A stretch of DNA of 64,000 nucleotides from Parasutterella muris (GCF_943193095.1 NZ_CALPCV010000001.1:140589-204588), one strand, 5' to 3'. Positions 25,508-34,122 are shown, counted from the stretch's first letter. A program made the numbers and translations. Notes: generated from the sequence alone by a model not told the origin.

Positions 25508-26515
25508 ATGACTGAAAGACAAATGCGGCTGAAGGATTGGCTTAGCGGGTTTTCGGATCGGTACGGATTAAAGCTTGACACTATGAGAACGGCATCTGCG
25601 GACGCCGGCTTCAGAAGCTACTTCCGAATCGACGGAAAAGAGACGACCTATATCGTTATGGACTCTCCCGGAGAAGCGGACAACATCGCGCCGTTTATCC
25701 ACGCCGATGAAGTCTTCGCTCAGGCAGGCTTAAATGTCCCCAAGATCTATGAAGAAAACCGAGAACTCGGCCTCATGCTGATTTCGGATTTAGGCACCAA
25801 AACTTATCTTGATGTTCTGGACCATGACAACGCCGATCGGCTGATGGGGCAGGCGACAGATGCCTTGGTTAAACTTCAGGCCGCAAGCAAACCGGATGTT
25901 TTTCCTGCGTATTCGGCTGAACTGCTTCGCTCTGAGCTCGAACTCTTTCCGCAGTGGTTCGTAAAGCGTCATTTGGGGATGGAAATTACTCCTGAGCTTA
26001 GAAGCATGTTTGATCGTACCTTCGCGCTGATTATTGCGAAGAATCTGGATCAGGCCAATGTTTATGTTCATCGGGATTTCATGCCGCGCAATCTGATGCT
26101 CACAGAGAAAGGCAATCCGGGCGTGATTGATTTTCAGGACGCGGTTTACGGACCTGTGAGCTACGACATCGCATGTCTTTGCCGTGACGCGTTTATTTCC
26201 TGGGAAGAAACACAGACTCTGGATTGGACGATCCGCTATTGGGAAAAGGCCCGCAAAGCAGGTGTTCCGGTTCCCTCTGACTTCGGCCGTTTCTGGGAAG
26301 ACGTTGAATGGATGGCGATTCAGAGACATTTAAAAGTTCTCGGAATATTTACGCGTCTTAACTATCGCGACGGCAAGCCTAAATATTTAGGCGATACTCC
26401 TCGGTTCCTCAATTACGTTAAAGCGACCAGCCGTCGCTTCGACGCGCTGAGACCGCTCTCCCGCTTTATCGATACCATTATCGGAGAGCAGGAACAGGTC
26501 GGATATACCTTCTGA
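25508..26515 (+). CDS. amgK: anomeric N-acetylmuramate/N-acetylglucosamine kinase
   Basis: 335 residues, aminoglycoside-phosphotransferase fold. AmgK phosphorylates MurNAc at C1 so that recycled cell-wall sugar can bypass de novo UDP-MurNAc synthesis. The catalytic loop VHRDFMPRNLML (about residues 189-200) and metal-binding GVIDFQDAVYGPVSYDIACL are kinase hallmarks. The call rests on the immediate neighbour murU (17 nt downstream) and the position opposite lptD, the arrangement known in pseudomonads and Burkholderiales. Alone the sequence would only say phosphotransferase. Confidence 0.87.
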   Translation: MTERQMRLKDWLSGFSDRYGLKLDTMRTASADAGFRSYFRIDGKETTYIVMDSPGEADNIAPFIHADEVFAQAGLNVPKIYEENRELGLMLISDLGTKTYLDVLDHDNADRLMGQATDALVKLQAASKPDVFPAYSAELLRSELELFPQWFVKRHLGMEITPELRSMFDRTFALIIAKNLDQANVYVHRDFMPRNLMLTEKGNPGVIDFQDAVYGPVSYDIACLCRDAFISWEETQTLDWTIRYWEKARKAGVPVPSDFGRFWEDVEWMAIQRHLKVLGIFTRLNYRDGKPKYLGDTPRFLNYVKATSRRFDALRPLSRFIDTIIGEQEQVGYTF

Positions 26516-26532
26516 TCATCGGAGTCTCGGAA

Positions 26533-27240
26533 TTGAAGATCATGATCCTAGCCGCGGGCCGAGGCACACGCATGAGAGAGCTGACGGAGAAGACGGCAAA
26601 ACCGCTGCTTTCTCTGTGGGGCCGACCGATGCTCGAGTGGCAGCTGCTCAAAGCTAAGGAAGCGGGTTTTAGCGGCGCAGTCATCAACACAGCGCACCAT
26701 TCGGAATTATTTGACCGTTACGCCGGCTCAAAAGTTATGCCGGGACTCAATATTGAAATATCCAAGGAAGGCGAGGATTTTTCCGGCGCGCTTGAAACCA
26801 AAGGCGGAATCGTTAAGGCTCTTCCGCTGCTGAGTGACGGTAAAGAGCCCTTTGCGGTGGTGAGCGGAGATATTGTGACGGCCTACGATTACCGTCAGCT
26901 GCGAGCGGCTGCTGAAGCAGTTCGCTGCGGCCGATTTGACGCGCATCTGGTGCTGGTTCCGAATCCGTACTTTAAAGATACCGGTGACATGGATGTGCGC
27001 GAAGGACTCGTCTATCGGGAGCCTAAGCGATTGACCTATGGCAATATCGCGGTTTTTTCTCCTCGTATTTTTGAGAAGGAGTCAGCTGAAAAGGCGCCTC
27101 TTTTCCCTTGGCTCTATCAGTTTGTTGATGCGGGCAGAGTGAGCGGCGAGCTTTACTGCGGGCCGTGGGCAAATGTCGGAACGCCGGAGGATTTAGCGCA
27201 CTTCGGACGGGAACGCAATTTTGCGGTGACAGAGGCCTGA
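26533..27240 (+). CDS. murU: N-acetylmuramate alpha-1-phosphate uridylyltransferase
   Basis: 235 residues, nucleotidyltransferase. Converts MurNAc-1-phosphate to UDP-MurNAc, completing the AmgK-MurU recycling route. Signature MILAAGRGTRMRELTEKTAK is near the N-terminus, followed by KPLLSLWGRPMLEWQL and VVSGDIVTAYD; LYCGPWANVGTPEDL ends the protein. Start is TTG with GGAG upstream, giving MKIMILAAG as in relatives; an ATG three codons later is the alternative. Stop is 1 nt before dusB. Confidence 0.88.
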   Translation: MKIMILAAGRGTRMRELTEKTAKPLLSLWGRPMLEWQLLKAKEAGFSGAVINTAHHSELFDRYAGSKVMPGLNIEISKEGEDFSGALETKGGIVKALPLLSDGKEPFAVVSGDIVTAYDYRQLRAAAEAVRCGRFDAHLVLVPNPYFKDTGDMDVREGLVYREPKRLTYGNIAVFSPRIFEKESAEKAPLFPWLYQFVDAGRVSGELYCGPWANVGTPEDLAHFGRERNFAVTEA

Positions 27241-27241
27241 G

Positions 27242-28333
27242 ATGGAGAATTTTGATTCGCGCACGGTGCTGAATGTTGCAAATGTAGAAATACCCGGGCG
27301 TGTTTTTCTTGCGCCTATGGCCGGAATCACGGATCTTCCGTACCGCCGAATCTGCAGAGCGCACGGAGCGGCCTATGCGGTTGCGGAAATGGTCGCAAGT
27401 CAGGCGCAGCTGAGGACATCCCGAAAGTCGCAGGAGCGGTTTAATCTCAAGGGCGAGCAGGCGCCTCGGGGAATCCAGCTTCTCGGCTGTTTTTCGCAGG
27501 ACTTGGCCGACAGCGCGCGTTACGCGGCTGAGTGCGGCGCTCAGATTATCGATCTCAACTGCGGCTGTCCCGCAAAAAAAGTCTGCAGTGTGGCGAGCGG
27601 CGCGGCGCTCCTCGCGAACGAAGATTTAGTGAAGGAGCTGCTTGAAGCCATGGTGTCCTCCGTTAGCGGCCCGGTCACGCTTAAATATCGGACCGGAACG
27701 GACGAAGCGCACATTAATGCGGTTAGGATTGCCAAAATGGCTGAAAGCGTCGGCGTGCAGATGCTGACACTTCACGGAAGAACCCGGGCGCAGGCGTTTC
27801 GGGGTGAAGCTGAATATGAAACGATTAGACAGGTAAAACAGGCGGTCGGCATTCCGGTCATTGCCAACGGCGATATAGGCAGCGGCGCCAAGGCGCTTCA
27901 GGTCTTGCAAGAGACGGGGGCGGACGGCGTACTGATCGGCAGAGCGGCAATGGGCAACCCATGGATTTTTGAAGAAATCAGCGCCGCGCTTGATGGGCGC
28001 CGCTATGTTCCGCCGTCCAAGAAAGCCGTTATAGACGTGATTGCCGAACACACGGAGGCGCACTTATCTTTTTACGGAAGCGAACGAGGTCTTAAGACAA
28101 TTCGCAAACATATAAGTTGGTACTTTAAACGGTTAGACTTATGCACAGACTATTTAAAGCGGCTTTATGAAGAAAACACGCCCTCAGGGCTGCAGCAGGC
28201 ACTTGTCCGAATACTTGAGGATGAGCTGCCGGACAGTGAATCAGCCATGGCAGGCGTTCTCTTTCCATTAGAGCCAAAACCACATCTCCCACACCATGAG
28301 GAAAGCAAAGATGAAAAAACAGGCGTTGATTAG
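27242..28333 (+). CDS. dusB: tRNA-dihydrouridine synthase B
   Basis: 363 residues. FMN enzyme reducing uridines in tRNA D-loops. Diagnostic blocks: LAPMAGITDLPYRRICR, the catalytic-cysteine region IDLNCGCPAKKVC (about residues 102-114), LTLHGRTRAQAFRG, PVIANGDIGS and GVLIGRAAMGNPWIF. It follows murU directly and its 3' end overlaps the purH start. In many Burkholderiales and enterics fis lies immediately downstream; here it does not. Confidence 0.94.
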   Translation: MENFDSRTVLNVANVEIPGRVFLAPMAGITDLPYRRICRAHGAAYAVAEMVASQAQLRTSRKSQERFNLKGEQAPRGIQLLGCFSQDLADSARYAAECGAQIIDLNCGCPAKKVCSVASGAALLANEDLVKELLEAMVSSVSGPVTLKYRTGTDEAHINAVRIAKMAESVGVQMLTLHGRTRAQAFRGEAEYETIRQVKQAVGIPVIANGDIGSGAKALQVLQETGADGVLIGRAAMGNPWIFEEISAALDGRRYVPPSKKAVIDVIAEHTEAHLSFYGSERGLKTIRKHISWYFKRLDLCTDYLKRLYEENTPSGLQQALVRILEDELPDSESAMAGVLFPLEPKPHLPHHEESKDEKTGVD

Positions 28334-29870
28334 CTGTTCTGACAAATCCGGCGTTGTTGAATTCGCCAGAGAACTTTCGGAACTCGGCTATCACATTTTG
28401 TCCACCGGCGGTACGGCCAAACTGATTAGCGAAGCCGGCATTCCTGTCCAGGAAGTCGCTGACTACACCGGTTTCCCGGAAATGCTTGACGGTAGAGTTA
28501 AGACACTCAACCCGAAGATTCATGCCGGAATTCTCGCCCGCAGACCCGTGGAGGAGCATATGGAGGCGCTCAAGGCTCACGATATCGATCCGATTGATAT
28601 CGTTGCCGTGAACCTTTATCCGTTTGAACAGGCCATTGCGAACCCGAACTGCACGTTTGAAAACGCGATTGAAAATATCGATATCGGCGGTCCGACAATG
28701 ATCCGCGCTGCGGCGAAAAACCATGAAAGCGTCACGGTGATCGTCTCTCCGGCCGACTATCGCAAAGTGATCGAAGAAATTAAGGGAAAAGGTGAAGTCT
28801 CCGCCGAGACTCGCCTTGCGCTTGCCAAAAAGGTATTCGTCCATACCGCGCACTACGACGCCATGATCTCGAACTACCTGACAAGCATCGAAGGCAATGA
28901 CGTGACCACACGTTCGAAGTTCCCGGACAGTCTGACTCGCCAGTGGGTTAAGGTTCAGGATATGCGTTACGGCGAAAATCCGCATCAGGAAGCCGCTTTC
29001 TATCGTGAACGTCAGGTTGCGCCGGGACTTCTGGCCGGCTATGTTCAGCATCAGGGCAAAGAGCTTTCCTACAACAATATCGCTGACAGCGATGCGGCTT
29101 GGGAAGCAGTGAGAAGTTTTGATACACCTGCCTGCGTCATTATCAAACACGCGAATCCTTGCGGCGCCGCTATCGGACTTGACGCGGCCGAGGCTTACAG
29201 TAAAGCGTTTAAGTGCGATCCGACATCTGCATTCGGCGGCATTATCGCTTTTAACTGCCAGGTTGGCGCAGAAGCGGCTGAAAAGATTTCCAAGCAGTTC
29301 GCCGAAGTGATCATTGCTCCGGAATTTACAGAGGAAGCGCTTGCGGTATTCGGTCAGAAGAAGAATCTTCGTCTGCTGACGATTGCCATGGGACATGCGC
29401 ACAACGATTTGGATATGAAGCGCGTCGGCGGCGGTTTGCTTGTTCAGACACCGGACACTCAGACGGTTAAAGAAGATGCTCTGAAGTGCGTAACGAAACT
29501 GCAGCCCACGAGTGCTCAGATTTCCGACATGATGTTTGCATGGAAGATTGCGAAATTTGTGAAGTCCAACACCATCGTGTTTGTGCGCGATGGCATGACT
29601 CTTGGTGTCGGCGCCGGTCAGATGAGCCGCGTGGATTCTGCAAGGATCGCCTCGATCAAAGCGGAAGAAGCCGGTATTAGCCTGAAGGGCAGCGTTGCCG
29701 CTTCCGACGCCTTCTTCCCGTTCCGTGACGGTCTTGATGTGATTGTTGACGCGGGTGCCACTGCCGTTATTCAGCCGGGCGGATCGATTCGCGACGACGA
29801 AGTGATCGCCGCTGCTGATGAACGCGGAATTACAATGGTCTTCACGGGCGAGCGTCATTTCCGCCACTAA
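28311..29870 (+). CDS. purH: bifunctional AICAR transformylase/IMP cyclohydrolase
   Basis: 519 residues. Last two steps of IMP synthesis. IMP cyclohydrolase domain: ALISCSDKSGVVEFARELS, STGGTAKLI, EMLDGRVKTLNPKIHAGIL (first 200 residues). Transformylase domain: RYGENPHQEAAFY, GKELSYNNIADSDAAWE, VIIKHANPCGAA with the catalytic Lys-His, and DAFFPFRDGLDVIVDAGA at the end. The ATG at 28311 has GAGGAAAG upstream; another in-frame ATG at 28296 is less well placed. It lies partly inside the dusB 3' end. A long open frame on the opposite strand (28125-29867) is a shadow. Confidence 0.96.
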   Translation: MKKQALISCSDKSGVVEFARELSELGYHILSTGGTAKLISEAGIPVQEVADYTGFPEMLDGRVKTLNPKIHAGILARRPVEEHMEALKAHDIDPIDIVAVNLYPFEQAIANPNCTFENAIENIDIGGPTMIRAAAKNHESVTVIVSPADYRKVIEEIKGKGEVSAETRLALAKKVFVHTAHYDAMISNYLTSIEGNDVTTRSKFPDSLTRQWVKVQDMRYGENPHQEAAFYRERQVAPGLLAGYVQHQGKELSYNNIADSDAAWEAVRSFDTPACVIIKHANPCGAAIGLDAAEAYSKAFKCDPTSAFGGIIAFNCQVGAEAAEKISKQFAEVIIAPEFTEEALAVFGQKKNLRLLTIAMGHAHNDLDMKRVGGGLLVQTPDTQTVKEDALKCVTKLQPTSAQISDMMFAWKIAKFVKSNTIVFVRDGMTLGVGAGQMSRVDSARIASIKAEEAGISLKGSVAASDAFFPFRDGLDVIVDAGATAVIQPGGSIRDDEVIAAADERGITMVFTGERHFRH

Positions 29871-29890
29871 AAAGTGTGACCAAATTTGGG

Positions 29891-29930
29891 CCGAATTGCT
29901 GAGAATTCAGCAATTCGGTTTCGATTTGAT
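29891..29930 (+). terminator. hairpin between purH and tolB
   Basis: Perfect 12-bp stem CCGAATTGCTGA/TCAGCAATTCGG (29891-29902, 29907-29918), GAAT loop, then TTTCGATTTG. Strong hairpin, mediocre T-run; likely the purH terminator. Confidence 0.6.
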
Positions 29931-30030
29931 AGAGAATTCAAATATATATTGGAAGTATTTTCCTTTTGTCCGCATGGTTCGGAACGGGCTGCTCGGGCAG
30001 GAGACAAGAAGTAAGGAGAGAGGGAATTCT

Positions 30031-31329
30031 ATGAGTGCAAACGCGATTGAAATGAGGAGACGTTTGTTTCTTAAATCATTGGGCGCGGCAGCTGTTGCCA
30101 GTACTATGAGTTCCTCTTTTGCACAGCTGAAGGTGGATATTTTAGGCGTGGGAGCGAATCAGTTCCCAATTGCCATTCCCGCCTTCATTGGCAATGAAGG
30201 TGCTCCCGAGAACATTGCGGAGATTGTCGGCAATGACTTGGTGAGAAGCGGAGCGTTCCGTCTTGTGGACGGACCGGTTCCGACCTCGTATGACATGACG
30301 CCCGAGTGGAGCAAAATTTCCGCTGTTGGAGCCGGAGCATACGTCATTGGAGAGGTAAAAAAGACACCTGACGGACGCTATGATCTGCAGTTCAGACTCT
30401 TTGATCCGGTCAAACGGCAGGAAACCGACGAGGCGAACTTTGTCTGTGCCAAAGACGATTTGAGACTATATGCTCATAAAATTGCAGACCGTATTTTTGA
30501 ACGACTGACCGGAGAAAAGGGAGACTTTGCCAGCCGCATCGCTTATGTGGCACAGCAGGGACGCAAGAGTTTCGCGATTATGGTCGCCGACAGTGACGGG
30601 CATAATCCTCAGGCGGCGCTGCGCAGCAAGGAACCCATCATTTCGATCGCCTGGTCTCCTAACGGCCGGCAGATTGCCTACACCACTTTTGAAACGGGCA
30701 AGCCGACGGTTTGGATTCACGATTTGAGCACCGGCAAAAGACGTCAGGTCGCGGGCTTCCGCGGCAACAACAGCGCTCCGGCGTTCAGCCCCGACGGAAA
30801 CACGCTTGCGGTGGCACTCTCCAAGGGCGGCATTACGAAGATATATCTGATGAACGTCAACGGTCAGAATGTTCGTCCGTTTACCGAAGGCAGCAGCATT
30901 GATACCGAGCCCGCGTTTAGCCCGGACGGACAGTACATTTACTTCACGAGCGACAGAGGCGGAAATCCGCAAATCTATCGCAAGCCGGTGGGCGGCGGAA
31001 GCGCCGAGCGCGTGAGCTTCGGCAACGCTTATGCGGTCAGCCCGGCAGTCAGCCCGAAGAATGACCAGCTTGCTTACATCGTACGCAGCGGCGGAACCTT
31101 CCAGCTGGTCCAGCAGGACTTGGCAACCGGCAATGTGATTCCGCTGTCGCAGGTCGGTAAAAACGAATCTCCAAGTTATTCTCCTAATGGGAATATGATT
31201 ATTTACGCCGCAGAAGTCGGCGGGAAAGGTGTTTTGTCTACAGTCTCTACAGACGGCAGCGCAAAATCCCGGCTTTCTGGTTTGAGTGGGGATATCAGAG
31301 AACCAGCTTGGGGCCCCACGATTAGTTAA
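30031..31329 (+). CDS. tolB: Tol-Pal system protein TolB with twin-arginine-like signal
   Basis: 432 residues. Periplasmic beta-propeller linking Pal and the inner-membrane Tol proteins. The propeller repeats are easy to see: ISIAWSPNGRQIAYTTFETG, SAPAFSPDGNTLAVALSKGG, TEPAFSPDGQYIYFTSDRGG, SPSYSPNGNMIIYAA. N-terminal domain about 35-170. The leader reads MRRRLFLKSLGAAAVAS, which looks like a Tat signal (RRxFLK) rather than a usual Sec signal. ATG at 30031 has GGAGAG upstream; the longer frame is not supported. First gene of tolB-pal-cpoB; tolQRA are not in the window. Confidence 0.94.
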   Translation: MSANAIEMRRRLFLKSLGAAAVASTMSSSFAQLKVDILGVGANQFPIAIPAFIGNEGAPENIAEIVGNDLVRSGAFRLVDGPVPTSYDMTPEWSKISAVGAGAYVIGEVKKTPDGRYDLQFRLFDPVKRQETDEANFVCAKDDLRLYAHKIADRIFERLTGEKGDFASRIAYVAQQGRKSFAIMVADSDGHNPQAALRSKEPIISIAWSPNGRQIAYTTFETGKPTVWIHDLSTGKRRQVAGFRGNNSAPAFSPDGNTLAVALSKGGITKIYLMNVNGQNVRPFTEGSSIDTEPAFSPDGQYIYFTSDRGGNPQIYRKPVGGGSAERVSFGNAYAVSPAVSPKNDQLAYIVRSGGTFQLVQQDLATGNVIPLSQVGKNESPSYSPNGNMIIYAAEVGGKGVLSTVSTDGSAKSRLSGLSGDIREPAWGPTIS

Positions 31330-31341
31330 AAGGAATTTGAA

Positions 31342-31833
31342 ATGCAGTTTTCAAAATTAGCGTTATGCGCATCCGCAGCCGCGGTTCTGTTTTCACTGAC
31401 TGCCTGCTCGACAGTCGATCTTGATAAAGATAAGGACGGCAGCAATGTCGCCGACGGGACTTCTGTTGAAGAAATGCTGAACAGCAAGGACGGTCCTCTT
31501 GCCAACCGCTCGGTTCACTTCGATTTCGACAGTTACTCTGTCAGCGCCGACCAGATGCCGGTCGTGACAAATCACGCACAGTTCCTCGCTGCGCACAAGG
31601 ACCTTAACGTTCGCCTCGAAGGCAACACTGACGAGCGCGGCGGCCGTGAATACAACCTCGCTTTAGGGCAGAAACGTGCAGAAGCGGTCAAACAGCGTAT
31701 GACTCTGATGGGTGTTTCTCCCGAACAGATCGAAACCATCAGCTTTGGTAAGGAAAAACCGAAAGCGCTCGGCCATGACGAATCTTCATACTATGAAAAT
31801 CGTCGTGTTGACATTAACTACCAGATCAAATAA
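31342..31833 (+). CDS. pal: peptidoglycan-associated lipoprotein Pal
   Basis: 163 residues. Outer-membrane lipoprotein binding peptidoglycan and TolB. Lipoprotein signal with lipobox LTAC (cysteine about residue 21), then the OmpA-like domain: VHFDFDSYSV, LEGNTDERGGREYNLALGQKRA (split here as NTDERGG and YNLALGQKRA) with the conserved Asp and Arg of the diaminopimelate site. 12 nt after tolB, 6 nt before cpoB. Confidence 0.96.
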   Translation: MQFSKLALCASAAAVLFSLTACSTVDLDKDKDGSNVADGTSVEEMLNSKDGPLANRSVHFDFDSYSVSADQMPVVTNHAQFLAAHKDLNVRLEGNTDERGGREYNLALGQKRAEAVKQRMTLMGVSPEQIETISFGKEKPKALGHDESSYYENRRVDINYQIK

Positions 31834-31839
31834 TCCGTA

Positions 31840-32538
31840 ATGAAGAAAGTCGTTCTCGCGGTTCTCGGCACCGTTTTACTCACTGTTAATACTTCAGCGT
31901 ATGCCCTTTTCGGAGACGATGAGGCACGCAAAGCGATTATTGAACTTCGCAGTCAGCTCAAGGCGCAGCAGGATATTCAGATGAATCTCTACGACCGTCT
32001 TGAGAGCCTGACCAAAGAAGTGCAGACCCTTCGCGGTCAAGTGGATGTGCTGAACAACTCCTTAGGCAAGGAACGCGAGAACGCTCAAAGTATTTACGGC
32101 AGTCTGCAGAGCCGTCTTGACGAAATGGACCCGAAAGCCAAGGCGGCTCAGGCGGTGTCCGATAAGGAAATCGCTGCCGAACAGGAGCTCAATAAATGTC
32201 TGGAAGTCTTTAAGAAGGGAGATGCCAATAAGGCAATCGCCTGCTTCAGCACGATCACAACTAAGTACCGTGCGACCAAAACCTATCCGACAGCACTGTA
32301 TTGGCTCGGAAGCAGCTATTACATGAAAGGCGATTTCGCTAAGACTATTGGGACTGAAAACAAGTTCATCGCAAGCTATCCGGAACATAAGCAGGTTTCC
32401 GAAGCCTATCTTCTGGTCGGTATGGCTCAGATGGACTCAAAGAAAACGGATGAAGCCAATAAAACCTTCCGTAAGCTGATTCAGTTATTCCCAAAGAGCG
32501 GCGCCGCCGCAATTGCGAAAAAGCAGTTAGGTTCCTAA
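31840..32538 (+). CDS. cpoB: cell division coordinator CpoB (YbgF)
   Basis: 232 residues. Periplasmic Tol-Pal partner coordinating peptidoglycan synthesis with outer-membrane constriction. Signal peptide about 1-22; coiled coil about 30-90 (LKAQQDIQMNLYDRLESL onwards); then TPR repeats: YPTALYWLGSSYYMKGDFAK, HKQVSEAYLLVGMAQMD, ANKTFRKLIQLFPKSGAA. Length and layout fit. Followed by a good terminator. Confidence 0.92.
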   Translation: MKKVVLAVLGTVLLTVNTSAYALFGDDEARKAIIELRSQLKAQQDIQMNLYDRLESLTKEVQTLRGQVDVLNNSLGKERENAQSIYGSLQSRLDEMDPKAKAAQAVSDKEIAAEQELNKCLEVFKKGDANKAIACFSTITTKYRATKTYPTALYWLGSSYYMKGDFAKTIGTENKFIASYPEHKQVSEAYLLVGMAQMDSKKTDEANKTFRKLIQLFPKSGAAAIAKKQLGS

Positions 32539-32545
32539 CGAATAC

Positions 32546-32572
32546 AAGCCGCGGATTCCGCGGTTTTCTTTT
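32546..32572 (+). terminator. intrinsic terminator of tolB-pal-cpoB
   Basis: AAG plus CCGCGG, ATT loop, CCGCGG plus TTTT: 9-bp stem with three outer weak pairs, then TTTTCTTTT. Confidence 0.85.
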
Positions 32573-32610
32573 GACCGACTCTGAAGACGGGGAAAGGGTA
32601 TTCTCATTTT

Positions 32611-32718
32611 GTGACGCTTCAGGCGGCTGACCTCCTAAAGCTTATTAAGCTACAGAAAAAGAGACAGCGAGCGCGGGGATCCTGCGCTCAGAAAAAAAAT
32701 TTTAGGAGGTCACCGTGA
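32611..32718 (+). CDS. putative leader ORF of clcA (35 codons)
   Basis: GTG at 32611 opens a frame of 35 codons ending in TGA at 32716-32718, which overlaps the clcA GTG (32715-32717) as GTGA. The peptide is very basic in the middle (QKKRQRARG). The purine-rich GGGGAAAGGG upstream is about 12 nt from the GTG, too far for a standard ribosome-binding site. Its main interest is position: translating it would sweep through the helix that hides the clcA ribosome-binding site. Product function, if any, is unknown and the ORF may not be translated. Confidence 0.35.
   Translation: MTLQAADLLKLIKLQKKRQRARGSCAQKKNFRRSP
32624..32717 (+). promoter_or_regulatory. structured leader RNA sequestering the clcA ribosome-binding site
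   Basis: TGACCTCCTAAA (32628-32639) is the exact complement of TTTAGGAGGTCA (32701-32712), which contains the clcA Shine-Dalgarno AGGAGGT. The helix can extend by CGG/CCG across one bulged C, reaching the first base of the start codon. Between the arms are two hairpins: GCTT-ATT..AAGC (32640-32650) and a 9-bp stem GAGCGC/GCGCTC with inner pairs (32669-32689), then A8. It does not match the fluoride (crcB) riboswitch core I would look for upstream of ClC genes. Likely cis-regulatory; ligand or trigger unknown. Confidence 0.6.
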
Positions 32719-34049
32719 GTTTGCTGCGCACGTGCTGGTTCTATTTCGTATGTTTAATTGCCGGTGTTCTGACCGGTTTTGTGGGCGGCTATTTTCAGGT
32801 CTTTCTTCATCGAGCGGACCATCTTAGGCTGTATTTATCCGCATGGGCGCATCAAATCGGATTTTTTGAAGGGTTCTGTCTCATTCTCCTGATCTGTGTC
32901 GGAGCAGCTGTGATTGGCAGGGCTCTGGTACGATTTGCCCCGACCGCAGGCGGCAGCGGTATTCAATATGTTGAAGCGGCATGGCGTCAGGAAGTGGAGC
33001 CGGCAAGACTTCGTGTCGTGTTTGTGAAGTTTATCGGCGGCCTGCTGACACTTGGCAGCGGTATGGCTCTCGGACGTGAAGGTCCGACCGTTCAGATGGG
33101 AGCTGCTCTTGGAGCGACCCTTGGCCGATGGCTGAAATTTACGCCTGAAGAGCTGCGTTTTCTCACGATCGCTTCGGCCGGCACCGGCCTGGGTGTGGCG
33201 TTTTCTTCTCCGCTTGGCGGATCTATGTTTACCTTTGAGGAAGTGACCAAGGACATTCGTATGAATTTGGTTATTCCAACGCTGATCTGTGCGTTTGCGG
33301 GTTGTACGGTTTCCATGACCATTCTCGGCATGCAGCCGGATTATCATGTGATCTCTCGAGCATTCGCGCTTCCTAATTTTAAGGAGGCTGCCGCCTATAT
33401 CTGCTTTGGTGTATTTATGGGCGCGATGGGCCCGCTCTATAACAAGCTGGTTCTTTGGCTTCTGGACGCCAATAAGTATTTTTCTTCGCTTCTTCCGGAG
33501 GTTAAAGCGGCTTTAGTCGGAGTAGTGGTTGCGGCTTTGGTTTATTTTGCTCCGGGTCTTTCCGGCGGCGGAGACCTGCTTGCTCAGCAGATGCTCAATT
33601 ACTCTTTCCCGATCATGACCATCCTCGCCATTGGCCTGATTCGTTGGTTCTTCGCTCCGCTTTGTTATTCAACCGGAGTACCGGGCGGACTTTTCTCGCC
33701 CTTGCTCCTGATGGGCGGCATACTAGGTCAGTTCTTCATCTGGATACTTAATCTGTTCGGCCTCAATCTGAATCCGATGGTTTTCTGCGCCGTAGGAATG
33801 AGCGCGTTCTTCGCCTCGACAATTTGTGCGCCGATTACCGGGGTGCTTCTGATTCTGGAAATGACGGCCTGCTGGGATCTGACGCTTCCCATGATGATTG
33901 CTTCAGCGCTTGCGTTCTTTACCTCTCAGGCGCTGAAGAGCATGCCGGTATATACCGCTCTGAGGCTTCGTATTCCCGAGGTCAAAGCCCTGGAGGAAAA
34001 AGGTGTTAAGGTCCTTGGTCCGGCACCGATTCCAAAAGATCTTTCATAA
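32715..34049 (+). CDS. clcA: ClC-family chloride/proton antiporter
   Basis: 444 residues, about ten or more membrane helices in the inner membrane. Anion-selectivity motifs: GGSGIQYVE (variant of GSGIP, Pro replaced by Gln), GREGPTVQMGAALG with the gating glutamate that marks exchangers rather than channels, and GVPGGLFSPLLLMGG. ClC-F fluoride exporters usually carry a different selectivity motif, so chloride or a similar anion is more likely. GTG start with a perfect AGGAGGT, but this is locked in the leader helix described at 32624-32717. Monocistronic: terminators on both sides. Confidence 0.88.
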   Translation: MSLLRTCWFYFVCLIAGVLTGFVGGYFQVFLHRADHLRLYLSAWAHQIGFFEGFCLILLICVGAAVIGRALVRFAPTAGGSGIQYVEAAWRQEVEPARLRVVFVKFIGGLLTLGSGMALGREGPTVQMGAALGATLGRWLKFTPEELRFLTIASAGTGLGVAFSSPLGGSMFTFEEVTKDIRMNLVIPTLICAFAGCTVSMTILGMQPDYHVISRAFALPNFKEAAAYICFGVFMGAMGPLYNKLVLWLLDANKYFSSLLPEVKAALVGVVVAALVYFAPGLSGGGDLLAQQMLNYSFPIMTILAIGLIRWFFAPLCYSTGVPGGLFSPLLLMGGILGQFFIWILNLFGLNLNPMVFCAVGMSAFFASTICAPITGVLLILEMTACWDLTLPMMIASALAFFTSQALKSMPVYTALRLRIPEVKALEEKGVKVLGPAPIPKDLS

Positions 34050-34054
34050 AGAAA

Positions 34055-34088
34055 AAAGGCCTCTTTCAATGTGCTGAAAGAGGCCTTT
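34055..34088. terminator. bidirectional terminator between clcA and the porin gene
   Basis: 14-bp perfect stem (34055-34068 with 34075-34088, core GGCCTCTTTCA), 6-nt loop, A-run on the left and T's on the right, serving convergent genes. Confidence 0.9.
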
Positions 34089-34122
34089 AAGTTTACAAGG
34101 AGAACTTAGACTTTAAAGCGGG

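Noticed and set aside
25420..25581. N-terminal extension of lptD to 25581
   Set aside because: It would precede the signal peptide with unrelated sequence, cross a TATAAT-like box and overlap the divergent amgK start.
28125..29867. A 580-codon open frame on the minus strand opposite purH
   Set aside because: The plus strand encodes a full PurH with all motifs; the opposite frame has a composition rich in His, Asn, Arg and Phe with no family features, as expected from codon bias.
32573..32714. Fluoride (crcB) riboswitch upstream of the ClC gene
   Set aside because: The conserved core I would expect (GGNGAUGG near the 5' side and UGAUG later) is absent; the structure seen is different.
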